In this document: piece after piece, positions 37,190-46,216 of the stretch
Layout of the letters: the number at the start of each line of letters is the position of its first letter
Numbering within the stretch: the stretch's first letter is position 1
Assembly (NCBI GenBank): GCA_034665305.1
Contig: JAXDFZ010000016.1
Coordinates: 186,001-250,000 of the forward strand
From: DASXRU01 sp034665305
GTDB lineage: Bacteria > Acidobacteriota > Blastocatellia > Pyrinomonadales > Pyrinomonadaceae
Reading direction: 5' to 3'
Length of the DNA: 64,000 nt
Made by a program: the position numbers and the translations under genes
Notes under the pieces: model-generated
Told to the model about the DNA's origin: nothing
What the model saw: the letters and a program-made list of their open reading frames with translations, nothing else
The model's database searches: none

Positions 37190-37238
37190 AATCCTCAATC
37201 CGCAATCTGCAATCCGCAATCGACAGGCGGTTCTGACA
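37190..37238. repeat. Single arm of the CCGCAATC...GCGGTTCTGAC repeat
   Basis: 'aatccgcaatc' words lead into acaggcggttctgac, matching the right arm of 16926-17040. It overlaps the 3' end of the SRPBCC gene and encodes its last residues. Confidence 0.6.
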
Positions 37239-37722
37239 TTTCGTGTTCCAACTTCGCGCGGGAACGCTCGAGGAAAGTCTTGATCATCTTAACGACGTGC
37301 TTTTGCATTTCCGCGCTGATTGGGCCTTCCCCGATCAGCGCCGCCAGGGAATGGAAATCTCGCGCATGCGGGCGGCGCAATTCGACCTGTTGCGCAATCC
37401 TTACCAGGGTGCTGGCGCCGCGCTCTTCGAAGTCTGCCGCGTAACGCAGGTAGTTTTCGTTTTCACTAGTGGCGGGTGACCACTCGATGCGCTCGGGGCC
37501 GTTCTCGGTCTGTTCGACGGTAAAGGCAGCGCGCACCGTACCGTACATCGGCACTTCCGCACTGACAATCCAGCGCAGGATGCCGTTCGCTTCGCGCCTG
37601 ATGCTTTCGATACCCGGCATCAAATCCACGAAGTTTTGAATTTCGCTAAAAAACTGCCGCGCCCGATCGGCAGTTGTTGGCACTTCCAGTTGGTCGCTAT
37701 ACCCGGCCTTGATACGAAACAC
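37195..37722 (-). CDS. SRPBCC (START/Bet v1-like) family protein
   Basis: 175 residues. YSDQLEVPTTADRARQFFSEIQNFVDLMPGIESI opens the hydrophobic-ligand-binding fold. The central strands read AEVPMYGTVRAAFTVEQ and GPERIEWSPATSENENYLRYAADF. The long C-terminal helix is AEMQKHVVKMIKTFLERSRAKLEHEM. Relatives include CoxG-like and polyketide-cyclase-like proteins; ligand unknown. The last ~12 residues (PPVDCGLQIAD) are encoded by a dispersed repeat, so the original C-terminus was probably shorter or different. Confidence 0.72.
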   Translation of the reverse strand: MFRIKAGYSDQLEVPTTADRARQFFSEIQNFVDLMPGIESIRREANGILRWIVSAEVPMYGTVRAAFTVEQTENGPERIEWSPATSENENYLRYAADFEERGASTLVRIAQQVELRRPHARDFHSLAALIGEGPISAEMQKHVVKMIKTFLERSRAKLEHEMSEPPVDCGLQIAD

Positions 37723-37794
37723 GTTTGTCTCCTTGCACTGTTTCGAGAGATATTACGTGGTTATTGGCGAAGTCTCAAATCACGAAACCTAACA

Positions 37795-37995
37795 ATGGAA
37801 AACCAGAACTCAAACCAATGTCCCCGTTGTACCCACGCACCGCTGCGCGCCTGGCACGAATTAACCGTTGAAGAGCGCGAAGTCGTGCGACGGCTTCCGG
37901 GTGCGACCGACGCTTCTGAAGCCGAGCGCAAAGCCCTTAATCGCTGGTGCTCGGTTTGCTGGTATGAAACCCGAAGCGCGCCTTTGAATACGTGA
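37795..37995 (+). CDS. Small zinc-ribbon-like protein
   Basis: 66 residues: NQCPRCTHAPLRAWHELTVEE then RWCSVCWYETRS. The two CxxC knuckles about 40 residues apart suggest a single structural zinc site. Family not recognised. Start ATG 37795; the longer frame from 37636 is antisense to the SRPBCC gene. Divergent from that gene. Confidence 0.6.
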   Translation: MENQNSNQCPRCTHAPLRAWHELTVEEREVVRRLPGATDASEAERKALNRWCSVCWYETRSAPLNT

Positions 37996-38079
37996 ACGTG
38001 CAGGCAATTGTTCGGATTAAGCTTTTGATGGCTTGCGCAGAAGTCACGTTCGGGATTGTTTGCCCCTCCCGTAAACCGG

Positions 38080-38162
38080 TAGGGGTGGGGGGGTGGGTTT
38101 TTCGTGCGCGTGACCTCTCCCCCATCCGCTCTCCGCTTGCGGAGAGGGGAGAAAGGTAAGCC
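38080..38162. repeat. Hairpin ctctccgcttgcggagag and G/T-rich run
   Basis: ggggtggggg run followed by ctctcccccatccgctctccgcttgcggagaggggagaaag. It lies just past the permease gene's 3' end and could terminate that minus-strand operon, though no clear T-run follows on the minus strand. Confidence 0.4.
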
Positions 38163-38183
38163 GAGTGATTTTTGTGGAAAGCC

Positions 38184-39545
38184 CTAAAGCGGGCTTCCGC
38201 GGATTAACATTTTCGTCAGTAGAAAAGCCGGGTAGCTCGCTGCCAGCAAGAGCAGCGCATAAACGCTGTTTCGGGTGTCACTCGCGACAGCGCCTCCCAA
38301 AAACGCTATCGATCCGAGCAACGCCAGCGCCGTGGTCCAGGGGTAACCCCACGCCCGGTAAGGCCGTTCCTTTTCCGGTTCCCGCCGCCGCAGCACGAAT
38401 ACTGAAATGAACGAGAGGGTGTAGTTGGCGACGAAGAAGAACGCCAACACAGTGATCACTTTCCCAAACGTCTTGCCAAAGAGAATGATCAGCACCGCCA
38501 TGGACGCACTGAGAAAGAGCGCCACTGTCGGAGTTCCACCTTCGTTGACGCGCGCTACGCCCTCAGCCAACAATCGGTCGCGGCCCATCGAAAAGATGAC
38601 GCGAGTGGCCATCAGGTGATAGGCGTTTATGGCGCTGAGCATCGAAAGGATCGTCAGCACCAGAAACACCCGTCCCCCGTATCTTCCGAAGATAATCTTC
38701 GCCGCTTCCCCGGCAGCAAACTCCTCGCCGCCAATTTTTGAAATCGGCAGGACGTGAAGTAATGCGAAGTTAACCAACAAATAGATCCCGATAATCGCCA
38801 ACACCCCGCTGAACAGCGACCGCGGAATGTCGCGCGCGGGGTTGCGCACTTCCTCCGAAAAATAAACGACGCCGGCCCAGCCGTCGTAAGTGTAAATCAC
38901 CGATTGCAACGCAATGATGAACGCACCAAACAGCGCCAGCCGAGCAGGGGTGATAGCAGCCGGCGCAGCTCCGGTGAAGCCCTGAGTATCTGCAAACACA
39001 AAAGCAGCGATCACGAGCAGGATGAAGGCCAACGCTTTTAGAAAACTCGTAAGGGCCTGAACCACGCTACTCAGCACGATGCCTTGCCATTGCAGCACTG
39101 CAAACACGATCGCTACGGTCGCGGCGATTGCCGTCGTCTTGCCGGCCAATACCGGGAACAAGCGGCCGGCAAAATCTCCGATCACGATGGACACCGCGGC
39201 GGCACTGCCGCAAGTCGAAATCCAGTCGCTCCAGCCGACTATGAAGCCGGCATACTCGCCCAGCGCATATCGGGAAAAAACATATTGACCGCCGGAGCGC
39301 GGCAGCATCGTGCCCAACTCGGCAATCTGGAAGGCGCCAAGTAACGCGTAAAGACCTCCCACCACCCAGACCGCCAGGAACAGCCATTGATTCGGTAATT
39401 GACCGGCAATCTCGCCCGGCGCGCGGAAGATGCCGGCGCCGATGGTGTTGCCGATAATTACCGCGAGGCCAAACCCCACGCCCAGAACGCGCAGCAAGCG
39501 GCCGCGTTTTTTCGTTTGGGATGACGCGTTGAGATCAGTCTTCAA
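38184..39545 (-). CDS. APC-family amino acid permease
   Basis: 453 residues with about 12 membrane segments. The start VLGVGFGLAVIIGNTIGAGIFRAPGEIAGQLPN is the APC substrate-binding helix 1 with GxG motif. IAELGTMLPRSGGQYVFSRYALGEYAGFIVGW is the consensus around helices 2-3. Likely a proton-coupled amino acid or amine importer. It is last in a leftward series GcvT-like, Rieske, permease, which suggests uptake of the substrate degraded by them, though a repeat intervenes. Confidence 0.85.
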   Translation of the reverse strand: MKTDLNASSQTKKRGRLLRVLGVGFGLAVIIGNTIGAGIFRAPGEIAGQLPNQWLFLAVWVVGGLYALLGAFQIAELGTMLPRSGGQYVFSRYALGEYAGFIVGWSDWISTCGSAAAVSIVIGDFAGRLFPVLAGKTTAIAATVAIVFAVLQWQGIVLSSVVQALTSFLKALAFILLVIAAFVFADTQGFTGAAPAAITPARLALFGAFIIALQSVIYTYDGWAGVVYFSEEVRNPARDIPRSLFSGVLAIIGIYLLVNFALLHVLPISKIGGEEFAAGEAAKIIFGRYGGRVFLVLTILSMLSAINAYHLMATRVIFSMGRDRLLAEGVARVNEGGTPTVALFLSASMAVLIILFGKTFGKVITVLAFFFVANYTLSFISVFVLRRREPEKERPYRAWGYPWTTALALLGSIAFLGGAVASDTRNSVYALLLLAASYPAFLLTKMLIRGSPL

Positions 39546-39598
39546 TGGGTTTTCCCATTAATGGAGAAGGTGCGGACGCGCAGAACAAAGCACAGATC

Positions 39599-39726
39599 TA
39601 TTTGGAGTGCGGTGGCAAGCGCAGCGCGACACCGCTTTGGAGAGGCCAGCAATACCTCGGTTGTGTGGGACGTAACCGGCGTATCCAAAGCGCCGCCGGC
39701 GCTTCGCTCTGCCGGCGCACTTCATA
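39599..39726. repeat. GGAGTGCGGTGGCAAGCG palindromic repeat, copy 1
   Basis: ttggagtgcggtggcaagcg then cgcgacaccgctttgg (39602-39640) is followed by ccaaagcgccgccggcgctt then cgctctgccggcgcac (39684-39720). It lies between the permease and Rieske genes. The second copy (44515-44646) contributes coding sequence to a flavoprotein. Confidence 0.8.
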
Positions 39727-39756
39727 TTTCGCGTTTCCGGGGCTCTTACCTGCCTG

Positions 39757-40875
39757 CTACAACCCAGCCTGCAGGTCCGCATGCAGCAGACGGTGAAAGA
39801 GATGCTCGCCGGCTTCACGCCGCACTGATAAACGACCGGCGCTGTAAGCTCTTGAGCCCAGCCCCCGCTGCACTGAACGGCAGATCGCTTCGTCCTCCTC
39901 CTGAATGCGTTGGCCCACCTCAATGCTCGCAAGATTGTGCGCGCGCGCCGCGTCAGATACATCAGGAAAATAGAAGTCGAATATCACTTCCGTTTTATCG
40001 ACACCCCGTGGGACTACGAGGTTTGTGTCCATCCCGCCCTCGTACCAGTTGATCATGAAGTTCGGATAGATCCAGTAATACAGCGCTCGTTCCCCTTTGC
40101 GGACTGCGCCGGTTTGCGCTTCCGCGCCGGCAGCCACCATCGGGCTGGACTGCAAACAAAACCCTTCGCCATTCTCGATCGTGTAGTTGCTGTAACTCAG
40201 CACACTGTCGAGTCCTTTGTGCAGGCTCGGCACGTGATAACCGCCGTCGAGATAGTTATCAACGAAGACTTTCCAATTGCAGTCGAAGAAATAGTGGCGG
40301 CGTTCCAGCCAATGGAGTTTTTCCAAAGCGAGGGGCCGAATTTGCTCAATGAGGGCCAAGCCCGGAAACTCGTTTGGCGGGGGACTTTGCTTGCCGCCTG
40401 CAGCCGTCCTGACGAACAACCACTTTTCCCAAGCCGCGATCGCCACCGGCAGGAGGCGGTTCCCTGACTTGTCGAATTCGCAGACGCCGGCAAAATCAGG
40501 AGTGCCCTTCAACTCGCCCTCGAGCGAATAGGTCCAACCATGGTAAGGACAGCGAAGGTGGTTTGCTTGACCTTCGGCCTCCGTCATCACCGCCGCCGCA
40601 TGGTGCAGGCAAACATTGAAGAACCCGCGGAGCAGGTCATCCCTACCGCGAACGATGACGACAGGATCGTTACCAATCTCGGCCGTCAGGTAACGGCCCG
40701 GCTCGTTGACCTGATCGACGCGTCCGGCCACCTGCCACGAGCGCGCAAAAACAGTTTTCAGTTCAAGATCGTAAAGCCGCGCATCGGTGTACCAGGAAGC
40801 AGGAATGGTCCAGGCGCGTTCGAGCGGCGCGGCTGCATCGTAGCTGTTGATGATTTCCTGTAGAGAGGCAGGCAC
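39757..40875 (-). CDS. Rieske non-heme iron oxygenase alpha subunit (betaine/choline monooxygenase-like)
   Basis: 372 residues. Rieske [2Fe-2S] ligands C89-x-H91 and C109-x2-H112 (CPYHGWTY). The mononuclear iron site is NYLDGGYHVPSLH with His214 and His219. The C-terminal QEEDEAICRSVQRGLGSRAYSAGR matches the glycine-betaine/choline oxygenase branch. It starts 17 bases after the stop of the GcvT-like gene, so they are co-transcribed. That pairing supports oxidative demethylation of a quaternary or N-methyl amine with capture of the one-carbon unit on folate. No dedicated reductase gene is visible. Confidence 0.82.
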   Translation of the reverse strand: MPASLQEIINSYDAAAPLERAWTIPASWYTDARLYDLELKTVFARSWQVAGRVDQVNEPGRYLTAEIGNDPVVIVRGRDDLLRGFFNVCLHHAAAVMTEAEGQANHLRCPYHGWTYSLEGELKGTPDFAGVCEFDKSGNRLLPVAIAAWEKWLFVRTAAGGKQSPPPNEFPGLALIEQIRPLALEKLHWLERRHYFFDCNWKVFVDNYLDGGYHVPSLHKGLDSVLSYSNYTIENGEGFCLQSSPMVAAGAEAQTGAVRKGERALYYWIYPNFMINWYEGGMDTNLVVPRGVDKTEVIFDFYFPDVSDAARAHNLASIEVGQRIQEEDEAICRSVQRGLGSRAYSAGRLSVRREAGEHLFHRLLHADLQAGL

Positions 40876-40892
40876 GGTTTTTCGGGAAGATA

Positions 40893-42095
40893 TTACGACA
40901 CGGGCGTTGCTGTCTTTCGCTTCGGATTGAAGAAGGGCGTCTTCACGACAGTCGCGGCGACCCGATGCCGCACCGCTTCCACTGTGATCTCAAACTGCAG
41001 TTTAGTTCCCGGTTTCGCTTCGGCGCGATTGATCGTGGCGAGCGCGATCATCTTCTTCAAAGTCGGTGACCAGGTGCTCGACGTTGCTTTGCCAACTTGA
41101 GTCCCGTCTTTGAACACGGGCACTGCGACACGGGAGGCGATGGGCGAAACCGAGGGCGGCAAACCAACACTCTCGTAGATGCGTTCGACCTCGGGCCAAT
41201 CGATTTCCAACCCCACAATCTCGCGTGGCGACCCTTTTTTCTTCTCGGCTAGCAACGCTGCCTGACCCACGAACCGGTTCTTTTCCAGGTGGACCAAACG
41301 GCCCAGTCCTAATTCAAAAGGCGAATACTTTTGCTCGTCAATCAGCGCCTTTTTACTGCTGTTAAAGTCGACTTCGATCAGCAGCAAGCCCGCTTCTATG
41401 CGGGCTACGTCGAGCGCCAGCATCCCGGCAGGGTGAATGTCGAAGGCGCGACCCGCAGCCATCAATGCGTCCCAGACCCGGATCGCCTCGTCGCTCGCAA
41501 CCCAGATTTCGTAACCAAGATCTCCGGTGTAGCCGGTACGCGAAATCTCTACCGGTACGCCGGCTATCGTGCCCTTCGTCACGCGAAAGTATTTGAGGTT
41601 CTGAATGTCTGCATCCGGCGCCAGGCCCATCAGCAAGCGTCCCGACGTTGGACCCTGCAGCGCCAGCGCCGCGACGGTTTCCGAGATGTCTTCGATCTCA
41701 ACGTTCAGGCCGGTCGCATTCTGCGTAAACCAACGAAGGCTGGGATCGGCCGCAGTCCAGCGATATGTGTTTTCCGCCAAACGCGAAACGGTGCCATCAT
41801 CGATGACTTTGCCGTGCTCGTCACACCAGGGCGTGTAAACCACCTGCCCCACGGAAACCTTGCGCAGGTCGCGCGTGATGATCCGATCGACTAATCGCGT
41901 GGCGTCTGGCCCACTGATCCGATACTTGAACAGCGGCGAGATATCGATCAGCGCGGCGGCATTACGAATCGCGTTGTACTCGTGCTCGTGATGCGGTTCG
42001 TACGAACTGACCGTGTAGTAGCCGGACCACTCGCGATAGTTAAGACTCTCGCAAAGTTCGAAAGTTCTTTCGTGGAACGCAGTTCCGACGGGCAT
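40893..42095 (-). CDS. GcvT-like tetrahydrofolate-dependent aminomethyltransferase
   Basis: 400 residues. Glycine-cleavage T-protein fold: YNAIRNAAALIDISPLFKYRISGPDA, GKVIDDGTVSRLAENTYRW, ALQGPTSGRLL, RTGYTGDLGYEIWV, and GMLALDVARIEAGL. Although it resembles GcvT, its neighbours (Rieske oxygenase and flavoproteins, no gcvH or gcvP) point to a stand-alone folate acceptor for formaldehyde-level carbon, as in dimethylglycine/sarcosine dehydrogenase C-terminal domains. First gene of the leftward unit. Confidence 0.82.
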   Translation of the reverse strand: MPVGTAFHERTFELCESLNYREWSGYYTVSSYEPHHEHEYNAIRNAAALIDISPLFKYRISGPDATRLVDRIITRDLRKVSVGQVVYTPWCDEHGKVIDDGTVSRLAENTYRWTAADPSLRWFTQNATGLNVEIEDISETVAALALQGPTSGRLLMGLAPDADIQNLKYFRVTKGTIAGVPVEISRTGYTGDLGYEIWVASDEAIRVWDALMAAGRAFDIHPAGMLALDVARIEAGLLLIEVDFNSSKKALIDEQKYSPFELGLGRLVHLEKNRFVGQAALLAEKKKGSPREIVGLEIDWPEVERIYESVGLPPSVSPIASRVAVPVFKDGTQVGKATSSTWSPTLKKMIALATINRAEAKPGTKLQFEITVEAVRHRVAATVVKTPFFNPKRKTATPVS

Positions 42096-42157
42096 AGTTG
42101 GTAAACTACCGGTGGTTAAAGAATGCGCCGAACTTACGGCTCAGATGGGGATTTCGC

Positions 42158-42790
42158 TTAGTTAAACTCGTCATCGTCCGTTGGCGGCTTCAGGTCCTGG
42201 GCAACGAGGTCACTCCACGTTTCTATTTCTTCGGCGTTTGCGCCCAACGAGCTAAGGACGCGGCTAACGGCACCTGCCTCAGTTTTCATGTCCGGAAACG
42301 TCAAAAAGAGCATCGCCAAATCCCGCATATCAGAAAAGCTTTTGGGCTGTCCCCGACGCGAGTGAAATGAAAGCACTTTGTATGCGATGAGCTCAGTCGG
42401 AGCTAAGATGCGGACATCTTGAATTGTTTGTGATTCCGGCAAGCTTTCAACGGGGCGCACGTCCACCAGGTGACGATTACCGCTCTTTTGCATTTGAAAT
42501 AGCCGGTATCCCTTGTCGCCGCGAACCGTGCGCACACGCATTGTTATATGAAAGCGCGCATCCAAGTGTTCGCGCAATTCCTCCGCCAGTTCCTTCGCCC
42601 GTGTGGACATCAGATCGATATCCTGCGTCATGCGCGGTTCCCCAACATAAGCATTGACTGCGGTAGCGCCAAACACAACTACATCGTCGCGCCGGCGCAG
42701 AAAATCCAGCACGGCTTCATGAACAGTCGCCAGCGGTAGCGCTTCGCGCATCGCAAACTCTCTAAAGGTCAGCACTCCGGCATTCAACAT
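42158..42790 (-). CDS. AbiEii-like nucleotidyltransferase
   Basis: 210 residues. VVVFGATAVNAYVGEPRMTQDIDLMS is the GS-type nucleotidyltransferase core with metal-binding DxD (DID). The following ELIAYKVLSFHSRRGQPKSFSDMRDLAML is the conserved KxxxxxxR.KxxxDxxDL part of AbiEii/minimal nucleotidyltransferases. No AbiEi or antitoxin partner is adjacent, so a solitary enzyme or decayed toxin system is possible. Start at 42790 or ATG 42751. Confidence 0.68.
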   Translation of the reverse strand: MLNAGVLTFREFAMREALPLATVHEAVLDFLRRRDDVVVFGATAVNAYVGEPRMTQDIDLMSTRAKELAEELREHLDARFHITMRVRTVRGDKGYRLFQMQKSGNRHLVDVRPVESLPESQTIQDVRILAPTELIAYKVLSFHSRRGQPKSFSDMRDLAMLFLTFPDMKTEAGAVSRVLSSLGANAEEIETWSDLVAQDLKPPTDDDEFN

Positions 42791-42868
42791 TGTGAAGATA
42801 ATACGCCTGACAACTTATCTAATCCAAATATTCATTCCGGGCGGCATCGCAGGAGAAGAATGGCGTGA

Positions 42869-42897
42869 TTGTCAGGGCGAGCGATTATAAGTATGCT
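42869..42897 (+). promoter_or_regulatory. Probable promoter for the first flavoprotein gene
   Basis: TTGTCA (42869-42874), 17-base spacer, TATGCT (42892-42897), then 36 bases to the ATG at 42934. Good spacing, moderate -10. Confidence 0.45.
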
Positions 42898-42933
42898 ATC
42901 GCTTCTTCAGCAAGCTGCATTACCGAACAACAG

Positions 42934-44514
42934 ATGAAAAATAAATACGACGTCATCGTCATCGGTGGCGGACATAACGGTCTGGTCAACGCCGCGTATC
43001 TGGCGCGCGCGGGCAAACGTGTGCTCGTACTCGAACGGCGGCACGTGCTCGGCGGCGCGGCGGTGACGGAAGAAGTGTTTCCCGGGTTTAAGTTTTCCGT
43101 TTGCTCGTACGTCGTTTCCCTCCTCCGCCCGGAAATTATTCGCGAACTCGACCTGCCGCGTCATGGCCTCGAGATACTGCCCCTCGACGGCACGTTTACG
43201 CCGATGGCGAATGGCGATTATCTGTGGCGGGTAAACGATCATGCGAAAACGCGCCGCGAGATCGCGCGCCATTCGAAACTCGATGCCGAAGCTTACGACG
43301 AATACGGCAAGGCGATGATCGAGATGGCCCACTTCGTGAAGCCCATCATGAGCATGACGCCCCCTGATCCCACTTCGCTGAATCCGAAGGGGCTTAAGGA
43401 CCTGCATTTCCTGGGCAAGCGTTTTCAGAAGCTGCCCGAAGAAGACAAGTACAACCAGGTGCAGTTGATGACGATGAGCGCGGTGGACTTTCTCGATCAA
43501 TGGTTCGAAACCGACGTGCTGAAGGCCACCATGTCGGCATCGGGAATCATCGGCACGTTCCTGGGCGTGCGCTCGCCGGGGACGGCCTACGTGCTGCTGC
43601 ATCATTACATGGGTGAGATTGACGGCGCGTTCCGTTCGTGGGGACTGTCGCGCGGCGGCACCGGCGCGATCTCGAATGCGATCGCCGACGCGGCGCGCGA
43701 AGCGGGCGCTGAGATTCGCACCGAAGCGCCCATCGAAAGGATCATTCTGAAGAATGGTCAGGCAAAAGGTGTCGTGCTGCAAAACGGCGACGAGATCTAC
43801 GCCGACGTAGTTTCGTCGAGCGTCGATCCGCGTTTGACGTTCATGAAAATGATCGGCGCAGAGCATTTGCCGAACGAGTTTGCCGATGATCTCAAGCGCT
43901 ATAAGTATCGCGGCTCATCCGGGAAAGTGAACCTCGCGCTCGATGGTTTGCCTAACTTGAAATCCCTGCCCGGCGTTGGTCCGCACTTGCGGGGCGCGAT
44001 TTCGATTTCGCCGAGCGTCGAATACATGGAGCGAGCTTACGACGATGCCAAGTATGGCCGTTATTCGCGCCGCCCCTACATCGACATCGTGATTCCCAGT
44101 TTGACCGATCCTTCGGTGGCGCCGCCGGGGAAACATGTAATGTCGTGCTTCGTGCAGTACGCGCCGTACAATTTGAAGGAAGGAACGTGGGACGAGAAAC
44201 GCGAAGAATTTGGCGATACGGTAATCAACACGATCGCCGAGCACGCGCCGAACATCAAGGACCTGATCCTGCATCGCCAGGTGTTGACGCCCCTGGACAT
44301 CGAACGCGACTTCGGTTTGTCGGAAGGAAACATTTTTCAGGGCGAGTTGACTCTGGAACAACTTTTCTTTCTACGACCGGCGCCGGGCTGGGCGCAGTAC
44401 CGCACGCCGATTCGCAGTCTTTACATGTGCGGGTCGGCCACGCACCCCGGCGGCGGCATCATGGGCGCCCCCGGTCGCAACGCGGCGCTGCAGATGTTGA
44501 AGGATTTGAAGTGA
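42934..44514 (+). CDS. PYROXD2/CrtI-like FAD oxidoreductase 1
   Basis: 526 residues. Dinucleotide-binding start YDVIVIGGGHNGLVNAAYLARAGKRVLVLERR, then GGAAVTEEVFPGFKFSVCSYV. At the C-terminus TPIRSLYMCGSATHPGGGIMGAPGRNAA is the second FAD motif. This is the 'phytoene-desaturase-like' PYROXD2 group, which is not carotenoid specific. It is divergent from the Rieske/GcvT unit and followed by a paralogue. Start ATG 42934 (MKNKYDV); earlier in-frame ATG at 42865 would add 23 unconserved residues. Confidence 0.82.
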   Translation: MKNKYDVIVIGGGHNGLVNAAYLARAGKRVLVLERRHVLGGAAVTEEVFPGFKFSVCSYVVSLLRPEIIRELDLPRHGLEILPLDGTFTPMANGDYLWRVNDHAKTRREIARHSKLDAEAYDEYGKAMIEMAHFVKPIMSMTPPDPTSLNPKGLKDLHFLGKRFQKLPEEDKYNQVQLMTMSAVDFLDQWFETDVLKATMSASGIIGTFLGVRSPGTAYVLLHHYMGEIDGAFRSWGLSRGGTGAISNAIADAAREAGAEIRTEAPIERIILKNGQAKGVVLQNGDEIYADVVSSSVDPRLTFMKMIGAEHLPNEFADDLKRYKYRGSSGKVNLALDGLPNLKSLPGVGPHLRGAISISPSVEYMERAYDDAKYGRYSRRPYIDIVIPSLTDPSVAPPGKHVMSCFVQYAPYNLKEGTWDEKREEFGDTVINTIAEHAPNIKDLILHRQVLTPLDIERDFGLSEGNIFQGELTLEQLFFLRPAPGWAQYRTPIRSLYMCGSATHPGGGIMGAPGRNAALQMLKDLK

Positions 44515-44646
44515 TATTTGGAGTGCGGTGGCAAGCGCGGCGCGACACCGCTTTGGATCAGTATTCTTGAGTAAGAATCCAAACAATTCGATGATGAAGC
44601 AATCCAAAGCGCCGTCGCCGCTTCGCTCTGCCGGCGCACTCCAAAA
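44515..44646. repeat. GGAGTGCGGTGGCAAGCG palindromic repeat, copy 2 (partly coding)
   Basis: Left arm ttggagtgcggtggcaagcg at 44518-44537 directly follows the stop of flavoprotein 1. The right arm (44603-44643) ends in ctctgccggcgcactccaaa. The loop holds the ATG of flavoprotein 2, so the right arm is translated. Confidence 0.8.
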
Positions 44647-46216
44647 TGACATCATCATCATTGGCGGTGGGCACAACGGCCTGGTCGCGGCCTGCTATCT
44701 GGCGAAGGCTGGATTGAAAACCCTCGTCCTTGAGCGCCGCGCGATCGCCGGCGGCGCTTCCGTCACCGAAGAAATACATCCCGGCTTTCGTTGTCCCACG
44801 CTGGCCCACGCCCTCGCGCCGTTCAGTTCTCGAATCGCGAAGGATCTAAAGTTCGATCGGCATGCTCTCGAAATCATCACGCCCGCAGCTCGCCTCCTCG
44901 CACTCGCGCCGAACGGCGAATCGCTTTGCATCTACAACGACACCGCGCGCACCGTTAAGGAGATTGAAAAGTTTTCTGTCAATGACGCGCAAAAGTACCC
45001 CGAATTCGCCACCACCTTCGAACGCATCGGCCGCTTCCTGTCACCGTTGCTGGCGATGACGCCGCCGGCGATAGACAAACCCGCCGCCAGCGAAATGTGG
45101 AACCTGGGAAAACTAGGGATGGCGTTTCGTCGTTTGGGAAAGAAAGATGAGTTCCGTCTCTTGCGTTGGGGACCGATGGCGGTCGCCGATCTGGTTGCTG
45201 AATGGTTTGAGACTGAGTTGTTGCGCGCAGCAATTGCGGCGCGCGGCGTCTACGGCTCATTCGCCGGCCCCTGGTCGGCCGGCACCAGCACGGGCCTTTT
45301 GTGGCAAGCGGCGATGGACGGCTCCGCCATCGCACCGTCGTCATTCGTGAAAGGCGGCATGGGCGCGCTAACCCAAGCGCTCGCGGCCGCAGCGCAACAA
45401 GCGGGTGTTGAGATTCGCACCGGCGCTGAAGTTGAACTAATTGCTACCAACGAAACCGGCGCCGCGAAGGTAGTTTTAAAAGGCGGCGAAGAAATTCCCG
45501 CGCGCGCTGTGGTTTCGAACGCCGATCCGCGCACCACGTTCCTCAAGCTAATCGATCCCATCGAACTCGATCCGACGTTCCTGCAAAAGATTCGCAACTA
45601 CCGCGCGGCCGGCGTCTCAGCCAAGATCAATCTCGCGCTTTCTGGCCTGCCGGCATTCACCGGCGTGACTGATGAAGAGAAACTTGCCGGGCGCATTCAC
45701 ATCGGCCCGGACATCGATTACCTGGAGCGCGCGTTTGATGCGGCCAAGTATGGCGAGTACTCACCTGCCCCGTACCTGGACATCACGATTCCCTCTTTAA
45801 CAGATTCGTCACTTGCACCGGCCGGCGCGCACGTGATGTCGATCTACATGCAGTACGCCCCGTACAAGTTGAAAACCGGTGACTGGAATTCGCGGCGTGA
45901 AGAATTAGGCGATGCAGTGATGAAGACTCTTTCGAGTTATGTGCCTAACCTGGACCAGCTAGTCATAGCCCGGCAAGTGATCACGCCGCTTGATTTAGAA
46001 GAAACCTATGGACTAAGCGGCGGCCACATTCACCACGGCGAGCAAACGCTTGATCAGATGTTCACGTTCCGGCCCATCATTGGCTGGGCGCAATATCGCA
46101 CGCCAATCAAAGGATTGTACTTGTGCGGTGCCGGCACGCATCCCGGCGGCGGCGTTACCGGCAGCCCCGGCGCCAATGCCGCGCGCGAAATCATCAAAGA
46201 CTTCAAGCGAAAATAG
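44591..46216 (+). CDS. PYROXD2/CrtI-like FAD oxidoreductase 2
   Basis: About 541 residues, paralogue of the preceding gene. DIIIIGGGHNGLVAACYLAKAGLKTLVLERR at the start and TPIKGLYLCGAGTHPGGGVTGSPGANAA near the end are the FAD motifs. The only in-frame start codons near the conserved region are ATG 44591 and 44594, inside the loop of a dispersed repeat. As a result about 14 residues (KAPSPLRSAGALQ) come from the repeat arm before the Rossmann fold. It may act with its paralogue on the N-methyl amine pathway products; substrate unknown. Confidence 0.8.
   Translation: MMKQSKAPSPLRSAGALQNDIIIIGGGHNGLVAACYLAKAGLKTLVLERRAIAGGASVTEEIHPGFRCPTLAHALAPFSSRIAKDLKFDRHALEIITPAARLLALAPNGESLCIYNDTARTVKEIEKFSVNDAQKYPEFATTFERIGRFLSPLLAMTPPAIDKPAASEMWNLGKLGMAFRRLGKKDEFRLLRWGPMAVADLVAEWFETELLRAAIAARGVYGSFAGPWSAGTSTGLLWQAAMDGSAIAPSSFVKGGMGALTQALAAAAQQAGVEIRTGAEVELIATNETGAAKVVLKGGEEIPARAVVSNADPRTTFLKLIDPIELDPTFLQKIRNYRAAGVSAKINLALSGLPAFTGVTDEEKLAGRIHIGPDIDYLERAFDAAKYGEYSPAPYLDITIPSLTDSSLAPAGAHVMSIYMQYAPYKLKTGDWNSRREELGDAVMKTLSSYVPNLDQLVIARQVITPLDLEETYGLSGGHIHHGEQTLDQMFTFRPIIGWAQYRTPIKGLYLCGAGTHPGGGVTGSPGANAAREIIKDFKRK

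Noticed and set aside
39757..40875. Calling the Rieske gene a naphthalene/benzene-type ring dioxygenase
   Set aside because: No beta subunit, ferredoxin or reductase nearby; the GcvT-like partner and C-terminal pattern favour N-demethylation chemistry.
40893..42095. Calling the GcvT-like gene true gcvT of the glycine cleavage system
   Set aside because: No gcvH or gcvP neighbours, and it is 17 bases upstream of a Rieske oxygenase; the stand-alone folate role is more likely, though not proven.
42934..46216. Naming the two flavoproteins phytoene desaturases (crtI)
   Set aside because: No carotenoid genes are present and the GGGHNGL start plus the C-terminal HPGGG motif fit PYROXD2-like proteins.
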